DNA from: Agarivorans litoreus
GTDB lineage: Bacteria > Pseudomonadota > Gammaproteobacteria > Enterobacterales > Celerinatantimonadaceae
Reading direction: 5' to 3'
Assembly: GCF_019649015.1 (NCBI RefSeq)
Contig: NZ_BLPI01000001.1
Coordinates: forward strand, 1,649,001-1,713,000
Length of the DNA: 64,000 bases
Positions 25,902 through 35,945 of the stretch are shown here, in pieces; position 1 is the first letter of the stretch, and each line of letters opens with the position of its first letter. Below the pieces are notes generated by a model. The model was given only the letters and a program-made list of their open reading frames with translations. It was not told the DNA's origin and did no database searches. The position numbers and the translations under genes were made by a program.

Positions 25902-26363
25902 ATGCAAGATCAACCTAAACAGGCTTTGTCTGTTGGTTTTGTAGCTAAGCGCTGTGGTATTAAGGTGTCTACGCTGCACTATTACGAAACTAAAGGTTTA
26001 ATTAACAGTTGGCGTAATCACGGAAATCAGCGGCGTTATCATCCCGATGTATTACGGCGAGTATCGGTCATTAAGGCTGCCCAAAAAATGGGAATAAGTT
26101 TGGCAGAGATAAAAGCCGCTTTTGCCAAGCTACCCAATCAACGTACCCCCAATAAATCCGACTGGGAAGCTCTCTCGCAGCAATGGCGGGATATACTAAA
26201 TCAACGTATCAAACAGCTGGAGAATTTACGTGATGCCCTCACAGGCTGCATCGGATGTGGTTGTTTATCCATGAAAAGCTGCCCGCTGTATAACCCTAAT
26301 GACAAACTCGCCAGCGAAGGACAAGGACCAGTTATTTTAAACCGCAACAATCAGCTCTCATAA
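25902..26363 (+). CDS. soxR: Redox-sensing regulator SoxR
   Basis: SoxR is a MerR-type activator whose [2Fe-2S] cluster is oxidised by redox-cycling compounds. The 153 residues match E. coli SoxR (154). The winged helix reads VGFVAKRCGIKVSTLHYYETKGL, and the cluster motif CIGCGCLSMKSC is at about residues 120-131, with all four cysteines present, followed by PLYNPND. The ATG follows AGGAGGTAGC. There is no soxS nearby; outside enterics SoxR usually controls its target genes directly, here probably the divergent VOC gene. Confidence 0.95.
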   Translation: MQDQPKQALSVGFVAKRCGIKVSTLHYYETKGLINSWRNHGNQRRYHPDVLRRVSVIKAAQKMGISLAEIKAAFAKLPNQRTPNKSDWEALSQQWRDILNQRIKQLENLRDALTGCIGCGCLSMKSCPLYNPNDKLASEGQGPVILNRNNQLS

Positions 26364-26442
26364 AAAAGTCATATTTTTCCCGCATACTTAAGAACTATTT
26401 ACAGCCTTAAAGCGTTCTATTGTTGATAACAAAGGAGTGTCT

Positions 26443-26619
26443 ATGTTTAGTTTTCTAAAACCTAACCCACTTAAGCGTAAGCGTCAAAAGTATGATGCAT
26501 TGCTGGAGTCTGCAATGTTGGCTCAGCGGCGTGGCGACATTATGACTTACTCGATGTTAAGTGCCGATGCTGACGAACTATGGAAAGAAATAGAGCAACT
26601 AGAGTCTCAGCAAAGATAA
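26443..26619 (+). CDS. Small conserved protein, DUF6435/Lacal_2735-like
   Basis: The 58-residue product begins MFSFLKPNPLKRKRQKY and continues with LLESAMLAQRRGDIMTYS and an acidic helix ending EQLESQQR, the pattern of the short DUF6435 family as I recall it. It is probably a small helical cytosolic protein. The ATG at 26443 follows AAAGGAG at ideal spacing; an in-frame GTG six bases earlier is less likely. Function unknown. Confidence 0.7.
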   Translation: MFSFLKPNPLKRKRQKYDALLESAMLAQRRGDIMTYSMLSADADELWKEIEQLESQQR

Positions 26620-26747
26620 TTAACAAAAATCACAGCAAGCTCCTCGCAAGCTACTGATATAAAAGTTATTTTTACTCAAGTAGTTGAGTCATTTTACCAA
26701 GCCGTTCATACTGGTTAAATATCAACCAAATATGTATTGTTTGTAAA

Positions 26748-28493
26748 ATGGCCGACAAAGCGACCGTTCCACCACAGTTCAAAACAAACTACGTAAAGCT
26801 CGGAACCGTTGTGGTGATGGTCTCCTTGTTCAGTTTAGCCATTTTGGCGATTGTCTTCACAGCCCTAGAAAACATTCAACAAGAAGTAGAGCAAAAGGTT
26901 AAAGAGTCTCTTCAAACGGTACTAAGAGCTACCCAAGAAGCCCACCATATATGGATTCAACATCGAATTTTGGAGTTAAGTAATACTGCTCAATCAGAAT
27001 CGGTGACGCTGTCTTCCAGTATTATTCTCAACCAAGACGCTCCCTCAATCATGCGAGCCAGTGCAGAAGCCACCATCAAACGAAGATTCAGCTTAATGAT
27101 GGAAACCTATCAAGATAAAGCCTATTGGCTAAGTGACCTAAACGGACAAGTGCGCTACTCCAATAAGTCTAATGAGATAAACAAAACTCACCCCTTGTTT
27201 GAATTTAAAGCCGATAAAATGGAACAAGTACTAGCAGGCGAAACCTTGTTTATTACCGGCTTGCCTCAACAAACTAAACACAGTAACAATATGTACTTTA
27301 GTGCCCCGGTATTTAATTCAGATAAACAGTTACAAGCAGTACTTATTGTAAGTGTTAACCAAAGTGACCATTTCAGTCGAATTACTCAATTGGGTCGAAT
27401 TTGGGATTCAGGTGAAACTTACGCTTTTGATCGCAACGGCTTAATGCTATCGGCTAGTCGCTTTGACGAACAACTGCATCGTTTAGGGTTACTGGAGCCA
27501 GGGCAAGATGCCATCAACAATTTGCATATCCGTGTTCCTAATGCAGCCGCTAACCAAAAGCCTAACGCACTCACCTTAATGGCCCAAAGCGCCACCCAAG
27601 GAATTACCGGTTACGATCTTAAGGGATATCCCGACTACCGAGGCATACAAGTAGTGGGAGCTTGGACATGGCAACCCACTTATGATTTTGGTTTAACCAC
27701 CGAAATCGACCAAGCAGAAGCCTTTCAGATCTACTATCGCACCCGAAATATTGTGCTACTGGGAATTATTAGTTCCTTGCTGGTTGCGGTGAGTTTATTT
27801 CTATTACTCTACGTTAGCCAACGTAATGCTAAACAAAATCTGCGCCAAGCCAGAATGGTATTGGAAGATAGAGTAAAAGAACGCACTGCAGATTTAGAAG
27901 CCTCGCAACAGGAACTACGCACCGCCTATCGCGAGCTAGAAAAACTGGCGGTTACCGACAGCCTAACCGGTATACCTAACCGCCGCTGTGCCGATGAGTT
28001 TCTTGAACAAGAGTGGCGACGTGCTCAACGTGGTGGCTACCCTATTACTATTATGCTTATCGACATTGATCACTTTAAACAATACAACGACCACTATGGC
28101 CACCCAGCTGGCGATGTATGTTTAGAGAAAGTGGCTCAAACCTTAATTGCTACGGGTATTTGTAAACGCCCGGGAGATCTTATCGCTCGCTACGGCGGTG
28201 AGGAGTTTATTGCGATTTTGAGCAATAGTGATTTCGACTATGCTGAATTCTCGGCTAAGCGACTCGTAAAAGCCATTAACAAGGCCGAAATTCCACACCA
28301 GTTTAGTTTGGTAGAGAAGCAAAGCCACATCACCATTAGTGTGGGCGTCTCAATTGCCGAAAGCGCAGATATAGGTTTAACAGAGATTATAGATTTGGCT
28401 GACAAAGCACTTTACCTAAGCAAGCAAAACGGCCGCAATACTTTTCGCTTTAAATTGCCGGAGGCAAACTCAAGTACCAAGGTAAATAGTTAA
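26748..28493 (+). CDS. Membrane-bound diguanylate cyclase with Cache sensor
   Basis: The 581-residue protein makes cyclic di-GMP in response to an extracellular cue. There is a membrane helix at about 21-43, a periplasmic double-Cache-like domain (about 50-325), a second helix (about 330-355), a coiled-coil linker (RMVLEDRVKERTADLEAS) and a GGDEF domain. The active-site motif is RYGGEEF at about 481-487, a functional GGEEF form. The motif DSLTGIPNRR starts the domain. An RxxD inhibitory site is not obvious. The ligand is unknown. Confidence 0.93.
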   Translation: MADKATVPPQFKTNYVKLGTVVVMVSLFSLAILAIVFTALENIQQEVEQKVKESLQTVLRATQEAHHIWIQHRILELSNTAQSESVTLSSSIILNQDAPSIMRASAEATIKRRFSLMMETYQDKAYWLSDLNGQVRYSNKSNEINKTHPLFEFKADKMEQVLAGETLFITGLPQQTKHSNNMYFSAPVFNSDKQLQAVLIVSVNQSDHFSRITQLGRIWDSGETYAFDRNGLMLSASRFDEQLHRLGLLEPGQDAINNLHIRVPNAAANQKPNALTLMAQSATQGITGYDLKGYPDYRGIQVVGAWTWQPTYDFGLTTEIDQAEAFQIYYRTRNIVLLGIISSLLVAVSLFLLLYVSQRNAKQNLRQARMVLEDRVKERTADLEASQQELRTAYRELEKLAVTDSLTGIPNRRCADEFLEQEWRRAQRGGYPITIMLIDIDHFKQYNDHYGHPAGDVCLEKVAQTLIATGICKRPGDLIARYGGEEFIAILSNSDFDYAEFSAKRLVKAINKAEIPHQFSLVEKQSHITISVGVSIAESADIGLTEIIDLADKALYLSKQNGRNTFRFKLPEANSSTKVNS

Positions 28494-28785
28494 GCGGCTA
28501 AACAGGTTTATGAAAGCTAGGAAACGGATGCTAAGCTCTATTATTTACACCAACCCGCAATTAATGCTTACCAAGTGGTCAACTAAGGCCATTTAAGCGC
28601 TTGGCGTAACGGCTAATTTAAGCTTTTGTTTCACTCAATTTGCCCCATTTACCAACATTTCTCAGTTAAAAACGGCGCATTCTTCACACTTTTGCTGTAA
28701 AATGCGCGCCTCAAACCTAAGTTGTTTATTTTTCGGGCAACTTGTACCGCTAGCGCATGTAACTGCTAATGAGGATAAAACCCCA

Positions 28786-30378
28786 ATGGAAAACGCTCGA
28801 CCGATTCGACGTGCACTGATTAGTGTTTCAGATAAAACAGGCATTATCGAATTCTCACGATCTTTAGCCCAACAAGGTGTAGAGATCTTATCTACTGGTG
28901 GCACCGCAAAATTACTGGCCGAAAACGGCATCGAAGTTATTGAAGTATCTAACTACACTGGCTTCCCAGAAATGATGGATGGACGTGTTAAAACTTTACA
29001 TCCAAAAGTACACGGTGGCATTTTAGGTCGACGCGGTACCGATGATGAAGTGATGAACAACCACGGCATTAATGCTATCGATATGGTTGTTGTTAACCTT
29101 TATCCTTTTGCAGCAACAGTAGCTAACCCAGATTGTAGCCTTGAAGATGCGGTAGAAAACATCGACATCGGTGGCCCAACTATGGTGCGTAGTGCGGCTA
29201 AAAACCACAAAGACGTAACCATTGTGGTTAATGCATCAGACTACGATCGCGTACTCGCCGAAATGGCAGCCAACGATAAGTCGCTAACTCACGCTACTCG
29301 CTTTGATTTAGCTATTGCAGCCTTTGAACATACTGCAGCTTACGACGGCATGATCGCCAACTACTTTGGCACTATGGTTCCTAGCTACGGCGACAACAAA
29401 GAAGGCGACGAAGACAGCAAGTTCCCACGTACCTTCAACAGCCAATTTATTAAAAAGCAAGACATGCGCTATGGCGAAAACAGCCACCAAGCGGCAGCTT
29501 TTTATGTTGAAAACAACATTGAGGAAGCTTCAGTATCTACTGCCACTCAACTTCAAGGTAAAGCCTTGTCGTTTAACAACATTGCCGATACTGATGCAGC
29601 ACTAGAATGTGTGAAAGAATTCGACGAGCCTTGCTGTGTAATCGTAAAACACGCTAACCCATGTGGCGTAGCGCTAGGCGGCAATATTCAAGAGGCTTAC
29701 GAGCGCGCATACAAAACCGACCCAACTTCTGCCTTTGGCGGCATTATTGCCTTTAACCGCGAGTTAGATGCCGATACTGCTGAAGCCATTGTGTCTCGCC
29801 AGTTTGTAGAAGTAATCATTGCCCCTAAAATTTCTGAAGCCGCCGCACAAATTGTTGCTGCGAAGAAAAACGTACGTTTATTAGAGTGTGGCGAATGGTC
29901 AACTAAAACCACCGGTTTGCAGCTTAAGCGTGTTAACGGCGGCTTATTGGTTCAAGATCGCGACCAAGGCATGGTAACTCAAGACGAACTAAGCGTTGTG
30001 AGCAAGCGCCAGCCTAGCGAAGAAGAGCTGCGTGATGCGCTATTCTGCTGGAAAGTGGCCAAATATGTTAAGTCTAACGCCATTGTTTACGCAAAAGGCA
30101 ACATGACTATTGGCGTAGGCGCTGGCCAAATGAGCCGCGTATACAGCGCTAAAATTGCTGGCATTAAAGCCGCCGACGAGAAGCTAGAAGTAGCAGGCAG
30201 TGTAATGGCATCGGATGCTTTCTTCCCATTCCGCGATGGTATCGACGCAGCAGCCGAAGCTGGCATCACTTGTGTAATTCAGCCTGGTGGCTCAATGCGT
30301 GATGACGAAGTGATTGCAGCAGCCGATGAACATGGCATGGCCATGGTGTTCACTGGCATGCGCCACTTCTACCACTAA
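28786..30378 (+). CDS. purH: Bifunctional AICAR transformylase / IMP cyclohydrolase
   Basis: PurH performs the last two steps of IMP synthesis. Starting at ATG 28786, after GAGGATAAAACCCC, it is 530 residues (E. coli 529) and begins [20 protein letters not shown]. The N-terminal cyclohydrolase domain has [13 protein letters not shown] and [12 protein letters not shown]; the C-terminal transformylase domain has [12 protein letters not shown] and [10 protein letters not shown]. It is followed by a terminator and then purD, the usual purHD pair. I see no clear PurR box upstream. Confidence 0.97.
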   Translation: MENARPIRRALISVSDKTGIIEFSRSLAQQGVEILSTGGTAKLLAENGIEVIEVSNYTGFPEMMDGRVKTLHPKVHGGILGRRGTDDEVMNNHGINAIDMVVVNLYPFAATVANPDCSLEDAVENIDIGGPTMVRSAAKNHKDVTIVVNASDYDRVLAEMAANDKSLTHATRFDLAIAAFEHTAAYDGMIANYFGTMVPSYGDNKEGDEDSKFPRTFNSQFIKKQDMRYGENSHQAAAFYVENNIEEASVSTATQLQGKALSFNNIADTDAALECVKEFDEPCCVIVKHANPCGVALGGNIQEAYERAYKTDPTSAFGGIIAFNRELDADTAEAIVSRQFVEVIIAPKISEAAAQIVAAKKNVRLLECGEWSTKTTGLQLKRVNGGLLVQDRDQGMVTQDELSVVSKRQPSEEELRDALFCWKVAKYVKSNAIVYAKGNMTIGVGAGQMSRVYSAKIAGIKAADEKLEVAGSVMASDAFFPFRDGIDAAAEAGITCVIQPGGSMRDDEVIAAADEHGMAMVFTGMRHFYH

Positions 30379-30384
30379 AAAACC

Positions 30385-30407
30385 ACAGCCAGCCTCGCGC
30401 TGGCTGT
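30385..30407 (+). terminator. Terminator-like hairpin between purH and purD
   Basis: ACAGCCAGC pairs perfectly with GCTGGCTGT around CTCGC and is followed by TTTTG. It may attenuate rather than fully block read-through into purD. Confidence 0.8.
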
Positions 30408-30463
30408 TTTGTATTTCGGCTTGGTAAGCCAAGCCCCGTTTACTCAGTATTGGATAGACAAAC

Positions 30464-31753
30464 ATGAACGTACTTGTGATTGGCGGCGGTGGCCGCGAAC
30501 ATGCTCTAGCATGGAAGGCTGCGCAATCTCCTTTAGTTGAAAAAGTATTTGTTGCCCCAGGTAACGCCGGTTCTGCGCTAGAGCCTAAGCTAGAAAACGT
30601 AGCCATTGGCGTAGAAGACATTACTGCTTTACTTAGCTTTGCTCAGCAAAACCAAGTTGAACTCACCATTGTTGGCCCAGAAGCGCCATTGGTTATTGGT
30701 GTGGTTGATGCCTTTAGAGCCGCAGGCCTTAAAATCTTTGGCCCTACCGAAAAAGCTGCTCAACTAGAAGGCTCTAAGTCATTCACTAAAGACTTTTTAG
30801 CTCGTCACGACATTCCAACGGGTTACTACCAAACCTTTACTGAGGTTGCCCCAGCGATTGCCTACGTAAAAGAGCAAGGCGCACCCATTGTGGTTAAAGC
30901 CGATGGTTTAGCTGCAGGTAAAGGCGTAATTGTCGCCATGACCGAAGCCGAGGCAATTGCCGCTATTGAAGACATGCTTGCCGATAACGTCTTTGGCGAA
31001 GCCGGTTCTCGCGTAGTAATCGAAGAGTTCTTAGACGGCGAAGAAGCTAGCTTTATCGTAATGGTAGATGGTAGCAACGTATTGGCAATGGCCACCAGCC
31101 AAGACCACAAGCGTGTTGGCGATGGTGATAGCGGCTTAAACACTGGCGGCATGGGTGCTTATTCACCAGCTCCGGTGGTTACACCAGAAATCCACCAGCG
31201 CATAATGGATGAAGTGATCATGCCGACGGTTAAAGGCATGGCCGCTGAAGACAATGAGTACACTGGCTTCCTATATGCTGGATTGATGATTATGGCCGAC
31301 GGTTCGCCAAAAATCATTGAATACAACTGCCGCTTTGGCGACCCAGAAACTCAACCAATTATGATGCGTATGCAGTCTGACATTGTTGAACTATGTTTAG
31401 CTGCTGTTGATCGTAAATTGGATACTAAAACTGCTGAGTTTGATCCTCGCGCAGCAATGGGCGTAGTGCTAGCTGCTGCTGGCTACCCAGGCTCTTACCC
31501 TAAAGGTGACGTAATCACACTGCCAAGCCTTAGCGAAGAAACCAGTAGTGCTAAAGTGTTCCATGCCGGTACTAGCGAAAAAGACGGCAACATTGTAACT
31601 AACGGCGGCCGTGTATTGTGTGCTACCGCTCTAGGTAACAACGTTACCGAAGCCCAAGCAAATGCGTATGCGCTAGTGAAAAAAGTAGCTTGGGATGGCA
31701 TGTTCCATCGTAACGATATTGGTTACCGCGCCATCGCCCGCGAAAAAAGCTAA
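30464..31753 (+). CDS. purD: Phosphoribosylamine-glycine ligase
   Basis: PurD joins glycine to phosphoribosylamine with ATP (second step of purine synthesis). The 429 residues match E. coli PurD (429). Seen: MNVLVIGGGGREHALAWK, IVGPEAPLV, the ATP-grasp segment VVKADGLAAGKGVIVA, and the CRFGDPETQP substrate loop. It is downstream of purH with an 85-base gap carrying a hairpin and has its own terminator. Confidence 0.97.
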   Translation: MNVLVIGGGGREHALAWKAAQSPLVEKVFVAPGNAGSALEPKLENVAIGVEDITALLSFAQQNQVELTIVGPEAPLVIGVVDAFRAAGLKIFGPTEKAAQLEGSKSFTKDFLARHDIPTGYYQTFTEVAPAIAYVKEQGAPIVVKADGLAAGKGVIVAMTEAEAIAAIEDMLADNVFGEAGSRVVIEEFLDGEEASFIVMVDGSNVLAMATSQDHKRVGDGDSGLNTGGMGAYSPAPVVTPEIHQRIMDEVIMPTVKGMAAEDNEYTGFLYAGLMIMADGSPKIIEYNCRFGDPETQPIMMRMQSDIVELCLAAVDRKLDTKTAEFDPRAAMGVVLAAAGYPGSYPKGDVITLPSLSEETSSAKVFHAGTSEKDGNIVTNGGRVLCATALGNNVTEAQANAYALVKKVAWDGMFHRNDIGYRAIAREKS

Positions 31754-31788
31754 GTAAACCAAGCCGCTTGGCAACAAGCGATATATCA

Positions 31789-31817
31789 AGCCACTACAAA
31801 TAAAATTTGCAGTGGCT
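31789..31817 (+). terminator. Terminator of purD
   Basis: AGCCACT-A-CAAAT pairs with ATTTG-C-AGTGGCT (one mismatch) followed by TTTTTTT. Confidence 0.88.
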
Positions 31818-31908
31818 TTTTTTGTTTTATATCTCTCAGCCAGTTCTTTATCTCAATTATCAAAGAGCAATGCTATTATTCACTTGTCGGTACTAACTAG
31901 AGATATTT

Positions 31909-32505
31909 ATGGAACAACATAATTGGCTAGAAGATATATTAGCCTTGCTTATTGGCACGACCATGGTGGCCTTAGGCGTGTTCTTTTTTAAAGAAACCCA
32001 ACTTCTTACGGGTGGTACCGCCGGATTAGCCTTACTTGCCAGCCAATTTATGAATTTGTCTTTTGGGCAAATGTTCCTGCTCATTAACCTGCCCTTTTTT
32101 GTACTAGGTTTTGCCAAAATGGGGGCAGCCTTTACTTTTAGAACCGTAGCTTGTGTACTTTTAGTGTCGGTGCTTACCGATTACATGCACCTAGTCATCG
32201 AGATTGCCCACCTCAATAGAATTTATGCGGCGCTGAGTGGCGGATTTTTAATCGGCACTGGCATGCTTATTCTCATTCGCCATAAAGGCAGTTTGGGCGG
32301 TGTGAACATCTTGGCCCTGTATCTACAAAAGCGTTTTGCAATTCGTGCTGGACATGTACAAATGGGCTTAGATGTGGTGATAGTAACCGCCTCTTACTTC
32401 TTAGTACCACTTAGCGTGTTACTGTGGTCTATTGCTGGTGCATTTGCCTTGAACATAGTAATTGCACTTAATCACAAAAGTGGTCGCTACCAAGGGTTGT
32501 CTTAA
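31909..32505 (+). CDS. YitT-family inner-membrane protein
   Basis: The 198-residue protein has about five or six membrane helices and the YitT-type loop KETQLLTGGTAGLALL at about 25-40, plus GSLGGVNILALYLQKRF in the second half. It is a single-domain member lacking the C-terminal DUF2179 domain of Bacillus YitT. The transported molecule, if any, is unknown. The next gene starts ten bases after the stop, so they are probably co-transcribed. Confidence 0.82.
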   Translation: MEQHNWLEDILALLIGTTMVALGVFFFKETQLLTGGTAGLALLASQFMNLSFGQMFLLINLPFFVLGFAKMGAAFTFRTVACVLLVSVLTDYMHLVIEIAHLNRIYAALSGGFLIGTGMLILIRHKGSLGGVNILALYLQKRFAIRAGHVQMGLDVVIVTASYFLVPLSVLLWSIAGAFALNIVIALNHKSGRYQGLS

Positions 32506-32514
32506 TCTTTCGCT

Positions 32515-33711
32515 ATGTTTAATCAATCACTCGAAGCGGTTTTTCTCCAGCACGACCAATTACTCCAAAGCTACCTGCAATACTGGCAGTTCAGCCCTTT
32601 TCAACAACACAGTCTAGCTTGGCAAAACCAAGCGCTAGTGGACCAAGTAAAAAACTTAAACACAACTCAAATTCAACAACTTGAACAATCCCCAGAACAA
32701 GCGGTTGAGTTGTTTGCTAAATACTTCCCCGAGCTAAAGCCATGTTTAGCACTATGGCAACCCCAAGCGGCAATAAGCGCCGATTTGGAGACCCCTTTTT
32801 GGTTAACCAACGGAATAAAGGGGCGAAAGGCAGCGCAAATTCAAGCCTTTAGCGAACAGCTACAAGGTGAATACTTACCAATACTGGAGTGGTGCGCCGG
32901 CAAAGGGCATTTAGGGCGTTTAATTAGCTTTCACCATCAATTGCCAATAACCAGTTTAGAGTGGCAAGCAAGTTTATGTGACAGCGGCCAGCAACAAGCT
33001 AATCAACTTTCACTGCCACAACAATTTCATCACTGCGATGTACTTGAGCCAGGCGCCCAGCAGCACCTCAAAAGTAAGCAACATGCGGTAGCCTTGCATG
33101 CCTGTGGGGAGTTACACCTGCAGCTACTGCGCTTAGCCGCAAATCATAAGCCACAAAAGCTTAGTATTTGCCCCTGTTGTTATCATTTAATCAACAGCTC
33201 TCACTACCAGCCTTTATCAAAGCTGGCTAAGCAAAGTGTACTTACCTTAAGCAAAACAGATTTGCGACTGGCGGTGGCTCAATCAGTCACCTCGGGGCAG
33301 CGAGTACAAACTCTACGTCAGCGCGAAATACACTGGCGACTCAGTTATCAAAGCTTACGCGAAGAGCTCACTAACAGCGATCACTACCAAGCGCTGCCTT
33401 CTGTTGGTAAGCAGTGGTTCAGTCAAGAAGCCCGATTTGCAGACTTTGCGCAGTGGGCCTGCCAACAACATCAAATAGGTTTTCCCGATACTTTTGACCA
33501 ACAGCTTTACCTGGAAAAAGGCCAACAACGCCACTTGTTAGTAAGGCAACTCGAGTTAGTACAACTGCTATTTCGTCCTATTATGGAACGGTGGTTATTG
33601 TTAGATCGTTGTTTATTTCTTCAGCAACTAGGCTATCAAGTTGGGTTAGTGGAACTTTTTCCCTTTAAAACTAGTCCACGTAATGTGTTAATACAGGCGC
33701 AACTCAGCTAG
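32515..33711 (+). CDS. SAM-dependent methyltransferase-like protein (Methyltransf_32/GSTCD type)
   Basis: The 398-residue cytosolic protein has a Rossmann-like segment with the SAM loop EWCAGKGHLGRLI at about 125-137, then LEWQASLCDSGQQQANQL, HACGELHLQLLRLAA, and the cysteine-rich SICPCCYHLI, a pattern of the Methyltransf_32 family related to eukaryotic GSTCD. The substrate is unknown; relatives have been linked to RNA modification, but that is not provable here. It starts ten bases after the YitT gene. Confidence 0.78.
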   Translation: MFNQSLEAVFLQHDQLLQSYLQYWQFSPFQQHSLAWQNQALVDQVKNLNTTQIQQLEQSPEQAVELFAKYFPELKPCLALWQPQAAISADLETPFWLTNGIKGRKAAQIQAFSEQLQGEYLPILEWCAGKGHLGRLISFHHQLPITSLEWQASLCDSGQQQANQLSLPQQFHHCDVLEPGAQQHLKSKQHAVALHACGELHLQLLRLAANHKPQKLSICPCCYHLINSSHYQPLSKLAKQSVLTLSKTDLRLAVAQSVTSGQRVQTLRQREIHWRLSYQSLREELTNSDHYQALPSVGKQWFSQEARFADFAQWACQQHQIGFPDTFDQQLYLEKGQQRHLLVRQLELVQLLFRPIMERWLLLDRCLFLQQLGYQVGLVELFPFKTSPRNVLIQAQLS

Positions 33712-33787
33712 CTCTGGTTTACACTTTTAAGTGCAATGCTTGCCTATTGGTTTACATTGTTAATTGCTCAATTTTTTTGGAGACGCT

Positions 33788-35338
33788 ATGTCACGTTGTT
33801 TAGCCTTAGTTTTGTTATGTTTCAGCTTTAATCTGTTGGCGACAGAACAGGAGGATCAATATGAAGAAGTCTATAATCCAAAACTATCTGAAGTGGAAAA
33901 ACAAGCTGCAAATGAACCAGAGTCAAAACAGCTAGAGCCTGCAACGTCGACAGATACAAAAAAGCTTGAAGAGCAAGCCGCTAAAGCTGTTGCACCATCT
34001 ACAAGCAAACCCGAAAAAGAACTTGCCTTGCCAGACCAAACTAAGCCAATTATTCCGATTGTTGTCGGTAAATCTAGCGAAGCCAGCGCGAGTGAGACTA
34101 CAGAAGAACAAAAACAAGATGTATGGGGGCCACTATCGTTACTCAATACTGAACTTAGTCCCAATAGTACTGCCACGCTAGATTGGTATTCAGGGCATTT
34201 ACCCGGTGGTTTTGAGCTAGCCACCCCAGTAGTGGTTATTCACGGCAAAGAGCCAGGCCCACGAGTATGCCTAACAGCTGCCATTCATGGTGATGAAGTA
34301 AATGGCGTAGAAATCGCTCGCCGAGTAGTGCAAAACCTGAAACCCGATGATCTAAAAGGCACCATTATCTCGGTGCCAGTAGTTAATATTGATGGCTTGT
34401 GGCGTAAAGACCGATACATGTCGGACCGCCGCGATCTAAACCGTGCCTTTCCTGGTGACCCAAATGGCTCTACTGCTTCGCGGGTAGCTCATAGTTTATT
34501 CAACAGTATTATTCGTCATTGTGACAGCGTGATAGATTTACACTCTGGCTCAATGTTCCGCGAAAATGTTAGCCAACTACGCGCCGATATTACACTGCCC
34601 GCAGTATCTGAGTTGGCGGCACATTTTGGCGCTATCCCTGTGCTGCAAAGTATTGCCCCACCAGGGAGTTTGCGCGGTGCAGCCACCGCTGCTGGAATAC
34701 CTGCGGTTGTTATGGAGGTAGGAGGCCCGTTTACCGTAGACGTTCAATTGGTTGAAACTGGTGTAAAGGCTTTGCGCAGTTATTTAAGCGCAATCGAAAT
34801 GTTGCCGCGCTCGTTTTTTTGGTCATCGCCGCAACCCGTGTTTTATGCCTCAGAATGGGTTCGTTCTCGCCAAGGTGGCATTTTGATTAACAAAGTAAAA
34901 CTGGGGCAAAAAGTAAATAAAGGTCAAACACTTGGGGTAATTAGCAACCCCATTAATGACGAAGTAGAAACCTTATATGCACCTTTTAATGCAGTAGTAT
35001 TGGGTCGCGCTCAAGATCAATTTGTTAGTGCAGGGTACGCAGTCTTCAACTTAGGTGAACGCCGCAGCATTGAAGATCTTGAACAACAAGGTGAGAAGAT
35101 TAAGCAAAAAGTGGTTGAGAAAAATGCCGAGCAAATGGGCTTGAATAACATAACTGAAGCCACTGAAGATACCAAGACTAAGGGCGAAAGTATCCCCCCC
35201 GACAACTCTATTTCTAACGGTGATTCAACTGAAGGGTTAGCTAACCCTGCCGAAGAAGAACCACCAGCGGAAAGCGCCGTACCAGATAGCCAAGTGGATG
35301 AAGAGCTAAACACCACACCATCTTCCCATGTTAGCTAG
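33788..35338 (+). CDS. Exported AspA/succinylglutamate desuccinylase-like zinc hydrolase
   Basis: From the ATG at 33788 (after TTTGGAGACGCT) the product is 516 residues. It has a signal peptide (about 1-20), an acidic low-complexity region (about 20-105), an M14-like deacylase core and a disordered acidic tail (about 450-516). Zinc-site motifs: AAIHGDEVNGVE (about residues 166-177, His and Glu ligands) and DLHSG (about 254-258, His ligand). RRDLNRAFPGDP supplies the substrate-binding arginines. A barrel-sandwich segment (KVKLGQKVNKGQTLGVI) follows. The substrate is unknown; export points to a periplasmic amide, not cytosolic N-succinylglutamate. Confidence 0.8.
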   Translation: MSRCLALVLLCFSFNLLATEQEDQYEEVYNPKLSEVEKQAANEPESKQLEPATSTDTKKLEEQAAKAVAPSTSKPEKELALPDQTKPIIPIVVGKSSEASASETTEEQKQDVWGPLSLLNTELSPNSTATLDWYSGHLPGGFELATPVVVIHGKEPGPRVCLTAAIHGDEVNGVEIARRVVQNLKPDDLKGTIISVPVVNIDGLWRKDRYMSDRRDLNRAFPGDPNGSTASRVAHSLFNSIIRHCDSVIDLHSGSMFRENVSQLRADITLPAVSELAAHFGAIPVLQSIAPPGSLRGAATAAGIPAVVMEVGGPFTVDVQLVETGVKALRSYLSAIEMLPRSFFWSSPQPVFYASEWVRSRQGGILINKVKLGQKVNKGQTLGVISNPINDEVETLYAPFNAVVLGRAQDQFVSAGYAVFNLGERRSIEDLEQQGEKIKQKVVEKNAEQMGLNNITEATEDTKTKGESIPPDNSISNGDSTEGLANPAEEEPPAESAVPDSQVDEELNTTPSSHVS

Positions 35339-35348
35339 GAGATAAAGC

Positions 35349-35945
35349 TTGCAGCAAACAAAGCATGTTACCCGTTGTGAGTGGTGTGGAACCGATAAAG
35401 GCTACCAGGATTACCACGACCAAGTATGGGGGCGCCCTGTAAATGACCCCATCGAGCTATTTGCAAAATTATGTCTTGATGGGCAGCAGGCAGGTTTGTC
35501 GTGGATAACTATATTGCGAAAGCAGCAAAGCTACTACCAAGCTTTTGCTCAGTTCCAACCCGAAAATATCGCCTTGTTTACAGAGCAAGATTGCCAACGC
35601 TTAATGGAAAATACTGGGATCGTGCGCAACAAACTAAAGATCAATGCTATTGTTAAAAATGCCAAAGCCTATTTGGCTATAGAAGCAGCAGGCCAAAGTT
35701 TTAGCGAATATATTTGGCAATTTGTGGAAGGAAAAACCATAGTAAATAGCTACACAACCGTACAAGAGATCCCTACCGAAAGCCCTCAGTCACAAGCCAT
35801 GTCAAAAGCCTTAAAAAAAGCCGGTTTTAGCTTTGTTGGCCCCACTATTTGTTATGCATTTATGCAAGCGGTTGGCATGGTGAATGATCACGTCGCTGGC
35901 TGTCACGTTTATCAAGAGACGGTAGCGCTGGCAAAAGTGGAATAA
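35349..35945 (+). CDS. tag: DNA-3-methyladenine glycosylase I
   Basis: Tag removes 3-methyladenine from alkylated DNA. The 198 residues match the family (about 187-195). Conserved: RCEWCGTDKGYQDYHDQVWGRP near the start and LCLDGQQAGLSWITILRKQQSY, with zinc ligands Cys (early) and the HVAGCH motif near the C-terminus. The likely start is a TTG at 35349, seven bases after AGGAG; the next methionine is too far in to keep the zinc-site cysteine. It begins ten bases after the preceding gene, so read-through is likely. Confidence 0.93.
   Translation: MQQTKHVTRCEWCGTDKGYQDYHDQVWGRPVNDPIELFAKLCLDGQQAGLSWITILRKQQSYYQAFAQFQPENIALFTEQDCQRLMENTGIVRNKLKINAIVKNAKAYLAIEAAGQSFSEYIWQFVEGKTIVNSYTTVQEIPTESPQSQAMSKALKKAGFSFVGPTICYAFMQAVGMVNDHVAGCHVYQETVALAKVE

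Noticed and set aside
17603-28493. Integrative element with its own integrase or a prophage
   Set aside because: No integrase, transposase, phage structural or conjugation gene is present between fis and purH; only the terminator repeats hint at integration.
28494-28785. PurR operator upstream of purH
   Set aside because: No ACGCAAACGTTTTC-like dyad is visible in the 290 bases before purH.
33871-34224. 117-codon minus-strand frame inside the AspA-like gene
   Set aside because: Antisense of the acidic Lys/Glu/Pro-rich region; no ribosome binding site or recognisable protein.
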